Positions 37,344 to 46,925 are shown, counted from the stretch's first letter. The stretch is 64,000 nt of DNA from Cytophagales bacterium (GCA_013298125.1 JAAFJP010000011.1:62001-126000), one strand, 5' to 3'. The notes: generated by a model from the letters alone, not told the origin. Made by a program: numbers and translations.

Positions 37344-38327
37344 TCACTTTTTCTCAATACCCAAAATTTTCTTTATTTTTAAGAGAAAAACAATTACTCC
37401 TACACCAGAGGCAAAGAAATAATAAATCCCAAGCATATATACAAAGTCATTGTTAAGAAATTGTGCTAATTTGAACAGAAGATAAGTTAAGGCTATGTAA
37501 CCGTAGATTGTCCCCATCAATAAAAAAATATACGACTTTGTTTTGCGAGCGTATAAAAACAGGCATACACACAAGGCAACCGTAATTGTAGCATACACAA
37601 TCCCGTAGCCTTCGTGATTAAATGTCCCAGTCAAAGCCGCAATCAAAGTCAAATTACTTCCCAACAAAAGATAGGTAAACGAAAAGTGTTTTTTGAGATT
37701 TTTGAATTCTGAAACCAAGCCAATTGCCGATAAACCTAAGCCCAAAAGTATAGCTGTATTCAGGAAATTAGGAGCATAAAAATCATTGGCAGAAAGTACC
37801 GAAAGCGGAGCAATAGACACACCTACCCAGGAAGCAAAAGCCGTAATTGCCATTGAAAGTACGCCTCGATGGTCGAAGAAATAAGCACAGGAAAAGAACA
37901 AGATTGCTGGAATAAACGTAACTAAGCCATATTTTAACCCAAACAAATCATATTGAAATTGTAAATATCCTTCTAAAATCAGAAATAATGTACAACCTAA
38001 TAAAAGAACAAAATCTGCAAACTGACTTAGGTTTTTGACCTCCTCCCAAGTAAATTTTTGCCTTTTTAAATACGAAAACACAAAGCAAGCAATCGTGGCA
38101 AGGGCAATTAGAGCTACAATGACACCGTGTCCAATAGTATCAATATTTTGGTAAATCAAAATACCCAAACCACTCGTGAGCAAGGTGATTCCTAAATATA
38201 AAAATGTCCTTAACTCGTAATGAAGCGAAAAAGGCTTTGTCTTTTCATATTCCGAAACGACATTACTTTGTTCAGAAGAAAGTAAGCCTTTTTCTTGGAG
38301 ATTTTGGAGGATAGTTTGGGGTTTCAT
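37344..38327 (-). CDS. DUF2157-family multi-spanning membrane protein
   Basis: A 327-residue protein with a soluble N-terminal part of about 35 residues (MKPQTILQNLQEKGLLSSEQ) and nine or ten hydrophobic helices, the layout of DUF2157 proteins (LRTFLYLGITLLTSGLGILI). The function of the family is unknown. It converges with ltaE (31 nt apart) and diverges from the FAN1-like gene. Confidence 0.8.
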   Translation of the reverse strand: MKPQTILQNLQEKGLLSSEQSNVVSEYEKTKPFSLHYELRTFLYLGITLLTSGLGILIYQNIDTIGHGVIVALIALATIACFVFSYLKRQKFTWEEVKNLSQFADFVLLLGCTLFLILEGYLQFQYDLFGLKYGLVTFIPAILFFSCAYFFDHRGVLSMAITAFASWVGVSIAPLSVLSANDFYAPNFLNTAILLGLGLSAIGLVSEFKNLKKHFSFTYLLLGSNLTLIAALTGTFNHEGYGIVYATITVALCVCLFLYARKTKSYIFLLMGTIYGYIALTYLLFKLAQFLNNDFVYMLGIYYFFASGVGVIVFLLKIKKILGIEKK

Positions 38328-38451
38328 GGATTATTTTTGGGCAAGATTAAATCTTTTTCTTTTGTGAAGATACTGAAAAAAATATTCTCCTTCAAATATC
38401 ATCTTTCTGTGGTAAATTTGAGAAATCATCAAATAATTATTCGCTCAAAAA

Positions 38452-40224
38452 ATGCCCCCAGAAAAAATAGAACTTCCGCCAAAATATTACTTGACCTATT
38501 TTCAGTATCTCATTGATTTTGTCAAGAAGAAATATCAACATATTCTCAACGAAACTGAACAGCAATTTCTCTCAGATTTTGAGGCTTTGACGGAGGATGA
38601 AAAATGCCTTTTTATTCGTTTTTGTAACCGTACAGGCTCTTTTTTTAGAACGGAGAAATTGAAATATGCTGAAATAGAAAACATCCCAGAATCACTTAAT
38701 GACTTGATTGACAAAGGTTTCGTTGAACCACTTTCCGAAAATCATCTCACAGAAGCGGCGGATGTTTTGGATATTTTTAGTAAAGCTGAATTGATTGAAT
38801 TAGCCAAAATGCTCAACCTCGAAACCCGTGGAAAGGCATCTTTGAAGAAGGAAGAAGTCTTGGATTGGCTTTTGATGATTACTGATTGGCAAGAAATTGT
38901 AGATTGGATAGCCGAAGCCCCCCCCGCCCCCAGAGGGGGAGCTTTCGACCCCGAGTCAGGCGAGTTCAAAAACTCCCCCTCTGGGGGTTGGGGGGCTGTC
39001 GTGCGAGTGCAGAAAGAAACGGAAGTTCAGATGCTCAAATTCCTTTTCTTTGGCTCTCGGCATGGCGATATGACCGAATTTGTAACCCGTGATTTGGGTT
39101 TTCAGTCCTACGAAAAATTTGATGAAGACAAGATGGTGGCGTACTTCCAAACTCGTCAGGAAGTGGAGGATAAATTGAAAGTAAGCCTCGCTCGTGAGGA
39201 TTTTTATTTGATGCAACAAGCTGAAATTGAGATACTTGATATTTATAATTGGTTCATGGATTGGACAGAAAAGCACCGAAAGGAACTATCAGAAATCGCT
39301 ATCTCAACCTATGGAACGTTCTCGCTGAAAGTGGCTTTGTACTTAGAAAAAAAGAAAGCCTTAGACGAAGCCCTCACGGTTTTCAGACTCACCGAAGAAT
39401 CGCCCTCACGAGAGCGACAAGTCAGGATTTTGGATAAACAAAAGAATCAAGAAGAAGCAAAAGCTCTCTGTGAACTCATTTTAGCCGAACCCAAAAACGC
39501 CACGGAACAGTTTTTTGCCGAAGATTATTTGAATCGGATTGAGGCACAATTACTAAAAAAGAAGTCCAAAAAAGCCGTAACGCAACAATTACACAATTCA
39601 GAATCCATCACAATTCCAGCATCATGGAAACGACAGGTCGAATTTGGCGTGATTGATTATTACCAAAACAGAAATATGAAGGCTGAATTTACCGAAAATC
39701 ACCTTTGGCGGAGTCTGTTTGGTTTGCTGTTTTGGGACATTATTTTTGATACCGATTCCTTAGCGATTCATCACCCTTTGCAACGTTCACCTTCGGATTT
39801 ATTCAAGCCCACTTTCTTTGAAAAACGCAAAGAGAAAATGGAAGAACGCCTTAAAATGTTGGAAGATGAAGATGCCACAACGGTTTATATGAATCGTATT
39901 TTCTTTGAAAAATTTGGACTGACAAATCCGCTTGTGGAGTGGTACGGAGGGCTTTTTCCTTTGATTTTGACTGTTTTAGAAAAACTTTCTCCTGAACAAA
40001 TCACGCTAATTACCTTGGAAATGGCAAAGAATTTACGTCAAAACCTAAGAGGATTTCCAGACCTTTTCATCTGGGCGGATGGAGAATACAGTTTTATTGA
40101 AGTAAAATCTCCAACGGATAGTCTTTCTAATCAACAGCTTTTTTGGTTGCGGTTTTTTGAGAGTATTAATGTGAGGTCGAAGGTTTTGCGGGTGGAGTGG
40201 GCTGTTGAATTGTCTGAACTATGA
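38452..40224 (+). CDS. FAN1-like VRR-NUC structure-specific nuclease with palindrome-derived insert
   Basis: A 590-residue bacterial relative of Fanconi-associated nuclease 1. An N-terminal HTH-like region (ELPPKYYLTYFQYLIDFVKK) precedes a SAP-like helical part, TPR-like helices (about 275-370) and the C-terminal VRR-NUC domain of the PD-(D/E)XK fold: GFPDLF with D537, then FIEVKSPTD with E550 and K552, then Q561. The family removes branched DNA flaps and interstrand cross-links. Two oddities: residues about 155-182 (EAPPAPRGGAFDPESGEF and on) are translated from a GC-rich palindrome at 38916-38997, and the last four residues plus stop (LSEL) come from another palindrome beginning at 40210. 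Both are rich in repeats unlike the surrounding coding sequence, yet the frame stays open. Confidence 0.88.
   Translation: MPPEKIELPPKYYLTYFQYLIDFVKKKYQHILNETEQQFLSDFEALTEDEKCLFIRFCNRTGSFFRTEKLKYAEIENIPESLNDLIDKGFVEPLSENHLTEAADVLDIFSKAELIELAKMLNLETRGKASLKKEEVLDWLLMITDWQEIVDWIAEAPPAPRGGAFDPESGEFKNSPSGGWGAVVRVQKETEVQMLKFLFFGSRHGDMTEFVTRDLGFQSYEKFDEDKMVAYFQTRQEVEDKLKVSLAREDFYLMQQAEIEILDIYNWFMDWTEKHRKELSEIAISTYGTFSLKVALYLEKKKALDEALTVFRLTEESPSRERQVRILDKQKNQEEAKALCELILAEPKNATEQFFAEDYLNRIEAQLLKKKSKKAVTQQLHNSESITIPASWKRQVEFGVIDYYQNRNMKAEFTENHLWRSLFGLLFWDIIFDTDSLAIHHPLQRSPSDLFKPTFFEKRKEKMEERLKMLEDEDATTVYMNRIFFEKFGLTNPLVEWYGGLFPLILTVLEKLSPEQITLITLEMAKNLRQNLRGFPDLFIWADGEYSFIEVKSPTDSLSNQQLFWLRFFESINVRSKVLRVEWAVELSEL
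38916..38997. repeat. GC-rich palindrome inserted in frame in the FAN1-like gene
   Basis: Arms AGCCCCCCCCGCCCCCAGAG.. (38916-38941) and ..CTGGGGGTTGGGGGGCT (38973-38997) are inverted copies differing by a substitution and a one-base length difference. It is of the same general type as the CCTCACCCC palindromes elsewhere in the window, but here inside a coding region. Confidence 0.9.
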
Positions 40225-40322
40225 TTTATGGGATTACAAGATTTTAAGATTGTAGAGATAGAGTTTCGATGTTGTTTTTAATCCTAAAATCCTTTAATCT
40301 TGAAAATCATGGTTCAGACAGT
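40210..40322. repeat. TGTCTGAACTATGATT palindrome between convergent genes
   Basis: Left arm from 40210 (TGTCTGAACTATGATT, then GGATT, GATTTTAAGATT) and right arm ending at 40322 (AATCATGGTTCAGACA) are inverted copies of about 43 bp with several differences. It contains the FAN1-like gene's stop codon and ends 3 nt before the next gene's stop codon. Confidence 0.88.
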
Positions 40323-40324
40323 TT

Positions 40325-40966
40325 TCAAGCAAAAGCCTTTTCAATCTGTTCTTTATTTTTCAACAAAATAGAAGCCACGTCAAAAATATCATCTTCGGAA
40401 GAATCGAATGATTGACTCACACAATAAGTTTGATTAAAGTAAACCACAAAAAACCAGAAACGCCCAACCACATAACAACCATAAATTGGATGATTTTCTT
40501 GATTGAGAGAATGTGCAGTTACCATCGCAATCAATAATTGTCCGAGAGGGTCATTATCTCTTTTCAGTTCTTGTTTATACTCGTGAAGAAAGAAAAAAGG
40601 CTGTTTGGGAGCTGATTTACCCGTTGCGACCATAAAATCTACTTCCCCCGAAAGAAGCATCCCTTCGTATTCAGAAGATAATTTTCGATTCAAAAACGTA
40701 CGATATTTTCCAAAATCATCAAACCCAATTGCATCTAATAACGGGATGAGATAATGAGCTTTCAATTCGTCTTCGTTGAGGTATTCTATTTTACGACTTA
40801 ATTCATTTTTAAAATAAACCAATTTCTCTCTCAGTGGGTCTGAAATGACATTTTTACTGCCTAACCAGTCTTTCATCAAATCGAATTCATACACACGATT
40901 GACCGCAAAAGTATTTTCTACTTCTTCCGATGTCCAATATTTGAATGATTTTGTTTTCTTTAACAT
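40325..40966 (-). CDS. Hypothetical protein with PD-(D/E)XK nuclease-like core
   Basis: A 213-residue protein I do not recognise as a named family, though it resembles uncharacterised proteins of Bacteroidota. Helical N-terminus (about 1-75), then an alpha/beta core with SSEYEGMLLSGEVDFMVATG followed by PFFFLHEYKQELKRDNDPLG: this D ... E-x-K spacing is like the core of restriction endonuclease-like folds (for example HsdR N-terminal domains). The following GQLLIAMVTAH and YGCYVVGRFWFFVVYF would be the helix and strand after the active site. The catalytic assignment is inference. It converges with the FAN1-like gene, with a palindrome between. Confidence 0.65.
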   Translation of the reverse strand: MLKKTKSFKYWTSEEVENTFAVNRVYEFDLMKDWLGSKNVISDPLREKLVYFKNELSRKIEYLNEDELKAHYLIPLLDAIGFDDFGKYRTFLNRKLSSEYEGMLLSGEVDFMVATGKSAPKQPFFFLHEYKQELKRDNDPLGQLLIAMVTAHSLNQENHPIYGCYVVGRFWFFVVYFNQTYCVSQSFDSSEDDIFDVASILLKNKEQIEKAFA

Positions 40967-41038
40967 GATTAAGATTTTTTACAAAAATAAGAAAATTGAC
41001 TCAAAAATTGAAAAATAATTTCAAATCGAAATCATAAA

Positions 41039-41087
41039 AAACTGGTTATTAATTACAAGGAAATCCCCAATAACTAATAACCAGTTT
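41039..41087 (-). terminator. Terminator of the DUF2723 gene
   Basis: AAACTGGTTATT (41039-41050) pairs with AATAACCAGTTT (41076-41087), T-run on the minus strand; 14 nt after the stop. The loop and downstream bases contain further copies of the ATAACCAGT words. Confidence 0.75.
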
Positions 41088-41101
41088 CTAATAACCAATC
41101 C

Positions 41102-44071
41102 CTACGTATTCGCTTTATCCACTTGTCTCTGCATCATCGCTCTATACTTCGCTGCCTCTGGGAGTTTTGCATTTTCCAGACCTTCCACGATAATATTCAT
41201 CTCATAAAGTGCCGATTGAATATCACGGCTATCGCTATTTCTTCTATCATTTAAGTAATAATCCAAAGATTTATTATTTCGATTCATCATTATGTCCGCA
41301 ATTTTCAAAGCACTTTTTGTATCTCCTGCACCTGCGTATAGGGCTACAAAATTGGCGGATAATTGGTCGTAAGGAATTACGTTATCAGGCATTTTTGCAA
41401 TACAGAAATCCAAGGCAGCTTTGGCTTTGTCCATTTTACCCTCACGGATTAATTGGTCAGTAAGACGTAAGAAACTCAAACGTGCCGTTACGATAGGCAC
41501 TTGCAAATAGAAATCTGAATGATAATACACTTTTGGATTATCTAAATTTTTCCAGAACATCTTTTTCGTCAAATTCTCAAACATAATATCCGAATTCGTA
41601 AAACCATCTTTTGCTCCTGGTACTTTTACAGGCAATAAACGATAAGCATATCCTTCTAACTGCATATATTCTTTCAGATTCAAGTAACTTGCTGTTGGTA
41701 AGGTACTTGCAAAATAAATAGGGCGTTTCCAACCTTGGGCAGCATTCTGAGCAATCATGTCTAATTGTGCTAATTCAGGTTTCATGATTCCACCTTTCCC
41801 AGCTGACCAAGACATTTGTTCTGTCAAAAATGGCTCTAAATCTTTTGAAACAAAACCTGCCTTTTTGATTGCTTCCACGTTCACGGGCAAGAAAAGATTT
41901 TCGGTAGGTAATGTATTGATCATCGAACCGTCTTGCAAAGGCACTTTGATGGCTTCGCTACCGTCGCTAATCAATTTCATGTACTCTTGAAGATTGATAC
42001 CATCTTTTACATTCGGATTTTCGTAGAACATAATTTGCTCGTTCAATCCTTCTCTCAAAATCTCTTTCGGCAATGACATCGGTAAAGGTTGCGACTCATA
42101 CGTTTTGCGTTTCATTTGGTCGATGTACCAATCTGTACCCAACAATGAAAGGTTACATACACGAACGTCTGTACGGTAGCCCTCAACCTCCTGCACGTAC
42201 CACAATGGGAAAGTATCATTATCGCCCCCAGTAAACAGAATGGCATTTTTTGCACAAGAATTTAATAAATTTTTCGCAAAATCCACTTGGTGATAACGGT
42301 CACTACGGTCATGATCGTCATAATTTTGTTGTATCAAAATGGCTGGTACTACGGCAGTTACTACCGTTGCAACCGCACCCGTTACTACAGAATTTGAAAT
42401 AAATTTGCCTAATAATTCCGCAATTTGCATAACACCCAATCCAATCCACAAGCCAAAGAAATAAAACGAACCTACGTAGATATAATCACGTTCACGGGGT
42501 TCTGAGGGTGGCGAGTTCAAGAATACAACCAAGGCTAAACCCGTCAAAAGGAACATTAAAGTAGTAGTCAAAAAGTCTTTTTCCCCTTTACGAACCAAGA
42601 GGATAAATCCTAAAAGTCCCAAAATTAAGGGCAACCAGAAGTAATTATTATGTGCTTTATTTTTGGCTAATAATTCGGGCAATTCTCCTTTGCGAGTATA
42701 ATCAATCACGCCCGCATCCTGCACATCACTTTCACGACCTACAAAATTCCAGAGGAAATAACGCATATACATATGTCCCATCTGATGTTTGAACATAAAC
42801 ATCAGGTTATCACCAAAACTTGGTTTCTCGCCCGCTGCCAAGCCTAACATTTCCTCGTACAATTGAATATGTTGAGGTGTACCACTATACACACGAGGCA
42901 ATAACATTTGCCCGTCTTTTGCATATTTCACTTTTTGCTTATAGTCATAAATCTCATATCTACCATCCTTCATTTTATAAACAGGAGCACCATTTTCTAC
43001 ATCCTCAGCCGTTGCAGTATAAATTGGACCATATAATAATGAACGCTCACCGTATTGTTCACGCTTCAAATATTTTACGTAATTCAAGATATTACTTGGG
43101 TCATTTTCGTTGATGGGCGTATTGTAAGTTGAACGAACCAAAGCCAAAGTATAGCCCAAATATCCAATCAAAACGAAGACTAAGGAAAGTAAAGCAATGT
43201 TTAAATTAACTTTTCCTTTTTGAATAGAATGACGAATTCCGAAAAAGAGCGAACCAATCAAAAGAACCAAGAAAACGGTTACACCCGCACCATAAGGTAA
43301 TCCAAGACCATTGGTGAAAATTAATTCAAACTGAAAAGCGATGGAAGGAATCCCTGGAATAATCAACGAGTTAATGATTCCTAAGATTAAAAAACCTGCA
43401 AAGAGGGCAATAAAACCGCCTTTGTAAGTTGGCTTTGCATTTTTCTTGAAATAATAAATCAACGCCAAAGCTGGCACCGTCACCAAATTCAATAAGTGGA
43501 CACCGATTGATAGTCCAACGATATAGGCAATCAAAATCAACCAACGATTTGCCGCTCCTTCGTCCTCAATTAATTCCCATTTGAAAGCCGCCCAAACGAC
43601 CAAAGCCGTAAAGAAAGACGACATGGCATAAACCTCCGCCTCAACCGCCGAGAACCAAAAAGTATCTGAAAAGGCATACGCCAACGAACCGATAACACCC
43701 GCACCCAAAAGCGTAAGTGATTGCCCCATTGAGAGTTCTGAGAAAGTTTTGTTATAAATTTTACGTCCAATCATTACAATCGTCCAGTGCATAAACAGAA
43801 TCGTGAAAGCACTCGAAAGCACCGACATCATGTTTACCCAAAAGGCAACCTTCGTAACATCCGACCCCGCCAAAAGTGAGAACATACGTCCCAAAAGCAA
43901 GAAAATAGGAGCCCCAGGAGGGTGTGGAACTTGGAGTTTGTAAGCACAGGCGATAAACTCACCACAGTCCCAAAAGGAAGCAGTTGGTTCGACAGTAGCC
44001 GTAAAAACAAATAAGGAAATGGCAAAAACGACCCAACCCGTAAGGTCATTGATTTTTTTAAAATTATTCAT
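41102..44071 (-). CDS. DUF2723 membrane protein, probable protein O-mannosyltransferase
   Basis: A 989-residue protein. The N-terminal half has about 12-13 membrane helices and begins with the DUF2723 signature TASFWDCGEFIACAYKLQVP followed by HPPGAPIFLLLGRMF; the acidic D/E pair just after the first helix is where GT-C glycosyltransferases bind their lipid-linked donor. A large soluble C-terminal part follows (about 560-989), ending with TPR-like helices (AKAALDFCIAKMPDNVIPYD). Relatives include TMEM260 and bacterial GTs of the Bacteroidota general O-glycosylation system, which modify exported proteins. That role is known for the family; here it is inferred. There are no glycan genes next to it. 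Confidence 0.88.
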   Translation of the reverse strand: MNNFKKINDLTGWVVFAISLFVFTATVEPTASFWDCGEFIACAYKLQVPHPPGAPIFLLLGRMFSLLAGSDVTKVAFWVNMMSVLSSAFTILFMHWTIVMIGRKIYNKTFSELSMGQSLTLLGAGVIGSLAYAFSDTFWFSAVEAEVYAMSSFFTALVVWAAFKWELIEDEGAANRWLILIAYIVGLSIGVHLLNLVTVPALALIYYFKKNAKPTYKGGFIALFAGFLILGIINSLIIPGIPSIAFQFELIFTNGLGLPYGAGVTVFLVLLIGSLFFGIRHSIQKGKVNLNIALLSLVFVLIGYLGYTLALVRSTYNTPINENDPSNILNYVKYLKREQYGERSLLYGPIYTATAEDVENGAPVYKMKDGRYEIYDYKQKVKYAKDGQMLLPRVYSGTPQHIQLYEEMLGLAAGEKPSFGDNLMFMFKHQMGHMYMRYFLWNFVGRESDVQDAGVIDYTRKGELPELLAKNKAHNNYFWLPLILGLLGFILLVRKGEKDFLTTTLMFLLTGLALVVFLNSPPSEPRERDYIYVGSFYFFGLWIGLGVMQIAELLGKFISNSVVTGAVATVVTAVVPAILIQQNYDDHDRSDRYHQVDFAKNLLNSCAKNAILFTGGDNDTFPLWYVQEVEGYRTDVRVCNLSLLGTDWYIDQMKRKTYESQPLPMSLPKEILREGLNEQIMFYENPNVKDGINLQEYMKLISDGSEAIKVPLQDGSMINTLPTENLFLPVNVEAIKKAGFVSKDLEPFLTEQMSWSAGKGGIMKPELAQLDMIAQNAAQGWKRPIYFASTLPTASYLNLKEYMQLEGYAYRLLPVKVPGAKDGFTNSDIMFENLTKKMFWKNLDNPKVYYHSDFYLQVPIVTARLSFLRLTDQLIREGKMDKAKAALDFCIAKMPDNVIPYDQLSANFVALYAGAGDTKSALKIADIMMNRNNKSLDYYLNDRRNSDSRDIQSALYEMNIIVEGLENAKLPEAAKYRAMMQRQVDKANT

Positions 44072-44208
44072 TGAGGATTTGTTTGCTGTTAATTAGCTAT
44101 GTGGCAATAATATTACCAAAAATACAAAATATGATTGGCTTGTGAAGAATTAGAAAGTTAAAATGTGTTAATTAGCACTGTTTTTAACATTTTGTAATGA
44201 AAAGAAAA

Positions 44209-44232
44209 CACCTCACAGTATTAAGTGAGGTG
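44209..44232 (-). terminator. Terminator of the Rpn nuclease gene
   Basis: CACCTCAC (44209-44216) pairs with GTGAGGTG (44225-44232), with a T-rich run on the minus strand. Confidence 0.75.
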
Positions 44233-44259
44233 CTTGAAAGAATGTCTTTTTTGAAAATA

Positions 44260-45108
44260 TTATTTAGTAGCAAGTCTAATTGACTCAATTTGCTCGATAC
44301 TTATATCAGTAATTTTTGAAATAAAACTATTATCAGCCCCTTCATATATCAACTTTTTAACGATTTCAATGTTTCTATTCATCATGGCTTCTTCTACTGC
44401 GGTGTCCATAACATTCTTTAAATCACGATAATATTTTACAGAATCTTGATAAGCCCTTTGCTCATTATCATCGTATTTTGCTATTTCTGCAACTTCAAAA
44501 AGTCTTAAAAATAAATCCTCCTTTAATTTATCAGGTATTCGATCCAATTTTGGAAGATTTTTTAATACGTACAACCATTTATCATAATGAGTTTCGAGTT
44601 CATCAATAGTTTTATTAAACTTGGGCATTTCAAGATAAATAAACTTTAATTTGTCATAAAATAGTTCTTTTGTTTCTATATCTAACAACTGAATGTCGTG
44701 ACGAAGTTTATCCTTATGAAATTGATTTTCATCGAATTCAAAATCCATAATTGAAATTGTATAAACTGCATTTAGTTTATAATCCCAATCCCCCTTTGAT
44801 GCTTGTTCTTGAATAGGAAATGTAGAATAATAAATACTCCTATCTTTGAAAAACTTTTGCTTTGCTTTTTGTAACTCTACAATAAATTTCTCTCCTTTTG
44901 AATTTTGACAATATAAATCAAAAATAGCTTTTCTATCGGCTTCGGTAGCTCCTAATTGTTCAGATTTAATAAAAGTTAAATCTGTCAATCCACCTCTATC
45001 TTCCAATAATCCATTCAAGAAGTCAATTAATAAATCCTTATTAGCTTCTTCCCCGAAAAGTTTTTTAAACCCAAAATCGGTAAATGGATTAATATATTTT
45101 TCTTTCAT
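44260..45108 (-). CDS. Rpn/PDDEXK-family putative nuclease-transposase (intact)
   Basis: A 282-residue protein of the PD-(D/E)XK 'transposase' family (PF12784-like), opening with KYINPFTDFGFKKLFG and containing the core D64 (AIFDLYCQNSKGEKF) and E78-x-Q80 (IVELQKA), followed by RSIYYSTFPIQEQ. The C-terminal part has a helix typical of the family (NRNIEIVKKLIYEGADNSFI) and an HTH-like end. These are Rpn-related proteins that cut DNA and promote recombination; they are mostly single genes in many copies per genome. It differs in subtype from the pseudogene at 9987-10880. It seems functional. Confidence 0.88.
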   Translation of the reverse strand: MKEKYINPFTDFGFKKLFGEEANKDLLIDFLNGLLEDRGGLTDLTFIKSEQLGATEADRKAIFDLYCQNSKGEKFIVELQKAKQKFFKDRSIYYSTFPIQEQASKGDWDYKLNAVYTISIMDFEFDENQFHKDKLRHDIQLLDIETKELFYDKLKFIYLEMPKFNKTIDELETHYDKWLYVLKNLPKLDRIPDKLKEDLFLRLFEVAEIAKYDDNEQRAYQDSVKYYRDLKNVMDTAVEEAMMNRNIEIVKKLIYEGADNSFISKITDISIEQIESIRLATK

Positions 45109-45170
45109 GATTATTTCTATTGTGAATTATCACTCTTCAAAATATTAATATTTATTTGGCTTTATCAAAA

Positions 45171-46208
45171 TTACAATCCCTCAAACTGACGTAAAAAACG
45201 TACATCATTTTCAGTAAATAATCGCAAATCTTTGATTTGATATTTCAACATCGTGATACGCTCAATACCCATTCCGAAGGCAAAACCAGTGTATTCCTTT
45301 GAGTCTATTCCGCACTGTTCCAATACGTTAGGATCTACCATACCAGACCCTGCAATTTCGACCCATCCCGAATATTTACAAACATTACACCCTTTTCCTT
45401 TACAGATTAAACAGGTAATATCAATTTCCGCCGAAGGTTCAGTAAATGGAAAATACGAAGGACGATAACGCACTTTGGTATCTTGTCCAAACATCTCTTT
45501 GGCGAAATAATAAAGCGTGTCTTTCAAATCCTTAAATCCTACATTTTTATCCACATAAAGCCCTTCTACTTGATGAAAAAGGCAATGAGCTCTGGCTGAA
45601 ATTGCCTCATTACGATACACACGCCCAGGCATGATGGAACGTAAAGGCGGTTTTTGATTTTGCATCAAACGAATCTGCACGTTTGATGTATGCGTTCTCA
45701 AAAGAATATCGTCCGCTACTTCTCCACCTTTCTTTTCGATGAAAAAAGTGTCCTGCATCTCACGGGCAGGGTGGTTTTCGGCAAAATTTAGAGCCGTAAA
45801 ATTATAAAAATCCGATTCGATTTCAGGTCCATCTGACACATTGAAACCCATCTTTGCAAAGATTTCAATGATTCTCGCACGTACCAAGGTCAAGGGATGA
45901 ATTGTTCCGTTTTCGTAGGGAATATTGGGAAGAGTCAAATCAAATTCAATCGCAACGGATTTATCCTGAGACGATTCCATCAAGGTTTGAAACTCGTTGA
46001 ATTTGTTTTGAGCTAAATCTTTCAAAGCGTTCAACTCTTGTCCAACGGCACGGCGGTCATCTTGTGGGACATTTTTTAATCCATCAAAAAGGTCTCCAAT
46101 TACGCCCTTACGCCCTACATAAGCAATACGGAATGCTTCGAGTTGCTCTTTATTGTCAATCTGAAAATCAGCGATTTGCTGTTGTATTTCTTTAATCTTG
46201 TCTTGCAT
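45171..46208 (-). CDS. pheS: Phenylalanine-tRNA ligase alpha subunit
   Basis: A 345-residue class II aminoacyl-tRNA synthetase subunit that charges tRNA-Phe together with PheT (not in the window). N-terminal coiled coil (1-90), then class II motifs: FNVSDGPEIESDFYNF, HPAREMQDTFF, VYRNEAISARAHCLFHQVEG (motif 2) and GFAFGMGIERITMLKYQI (motif 3). A CLICKGKGCNVC cysteine set suggests a bound zinc, seen in many PheS. The ATG at 46208 gives MQDKIKEIQQ. A terminator separates it from the upstream Uma2 gene. Confidence 0.97.
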   Translation of the reverse strand: MQDKIKEIQQQIADFQIDNKEQLEAFRIAYVGRKGVIGDLFDGLKNVPQDDRRAVGQELNALKDLAQNKFNEFQTLMESSQDKSVAIEFDLTLPNIPYENGTIHPLTLVRARIIEIFAKMGFNVSDGPEIESDFYNFTALNFAENHPAREMQDTFFIEKKGGEVADDILLRTHTSNVQIRLMQNQKPPLRSIMPGRVYRNEAISARAHCLFHQVEGLYVDKNVGFKDLKDTLYYFAKEMFGQDTKVRYRPSYFPFTEPSAEIDITCLICKGKGCNVCKYSGWVEIAGSGMVDPNVLEQCGIDSKEYTGFAFGMGIERITMLKYQIKDLRLFTENDVRFLRQFEGL

Positions 46209-46267
46209 AGTGCAAAATTAGTAATTAGTGATTAGATTTTTTACAGATTATTCTATTCAAATAAAAA

Positions 46268-46292
46268 AAGGTGAGCCAATTTGACTCACCTT
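46268..46292 (-). terminator. Terminator of the Uma2 gene
   Basis: AAGGTGAG (46268-46275) pairs with CTCACCTT (46285-46292); a run of A's before it reads as U's on the minus strand. Confidence 0.8.
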
Positions 46293-46295
46293 CCT

Positions 46296-46925
46296 CTATT
46301 TCACTACAATTTTTTTCTTCAATAAAAACGCTGGAATATTAATCGTCAGCCCTTCTAAAATCTCTATATCTTTATTCCAATCTTGCACAATCCATGATTC
46401 TAATTTATCATCAGCAATTAGAATTGTTTTAGTTGCTGTGTTAATCCAAATGACCCTTTCAACGCCAAAATCGAGTAATTTTCTAACTTTTTTGTAAACA
46501 TAAGTATCTACTCCACCAATATCAGAAGTATCTGCCGTTACATCAACTTCGATAGCAATTTTGGCTGGAACATCCGCATAATGTTCATCAATATCACTTC
46601 CAGGCAATGTTTCTGTATCAAAAACTAAAACATCTCCTGCTAAATTATTGGATTTATCTAAATGAATACCTGCCTCATGTCCGAGTACCGTAAATAATTC
46701 TTCATCTAAAAAATTAATCAATATAGTGGTTAAATATGTAACAATATAACTCTGTAATTTACTACTACCCATTATTTCTTCTGCTTGTTTTTTGCCTGAT
46801 AATACGTCTCTGAATCCTTTGTAATAGATGGGTTGCCCATCCATTATTTCGTAAATGAGATAATCAGGCACATTTCGAGGCTTTGGGCGATGCCTCATGT
46901 ATGGAGCTATTTTAGATGCTATCAT
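46296..46925 (-). CDS. Uma2-family (DUF820) putative endonuclease
   Basis: A 209-residue protein with the PD-(D/E)XK-like Uma2 fold: LIYEIMDGQPIYYKGF, then a D in LAGDVLVFDTE, then AKIAIEVDVTADTSDIG and YKKVRKLLDFGVERVIWIN, the usual order in DUF820. The family is abundant in cyanobacteria and Bacteroidota; its role is unknown. The E-V-D in place of E-x-K is common among members. I took the ATG at 46925; the frame extends eight codons to a TTG at 46949. It follows the ATP-grasp gene by 36 nt, perhaps on one transcript. Confidence 0.87.
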   Translation of the reverse strand: MIASKIAPYMRHRPKPRNVPDYLIYEIMDGQPIYYKGFRDVLSGKKQAEEIMGSSKLQSYIVTYLTTILINFLDEELFTVLGHEAGIHLDKSNNLAGDVLVFDTETLPGSDIDEHYADVPAKIAIEVDVTADTSDIGGVDTYVYKKVRKLLDFGVERVIWINTATKTILIADDKLESWIVQDWNKDIEILEGLTINIPAFLLKKKIVVK

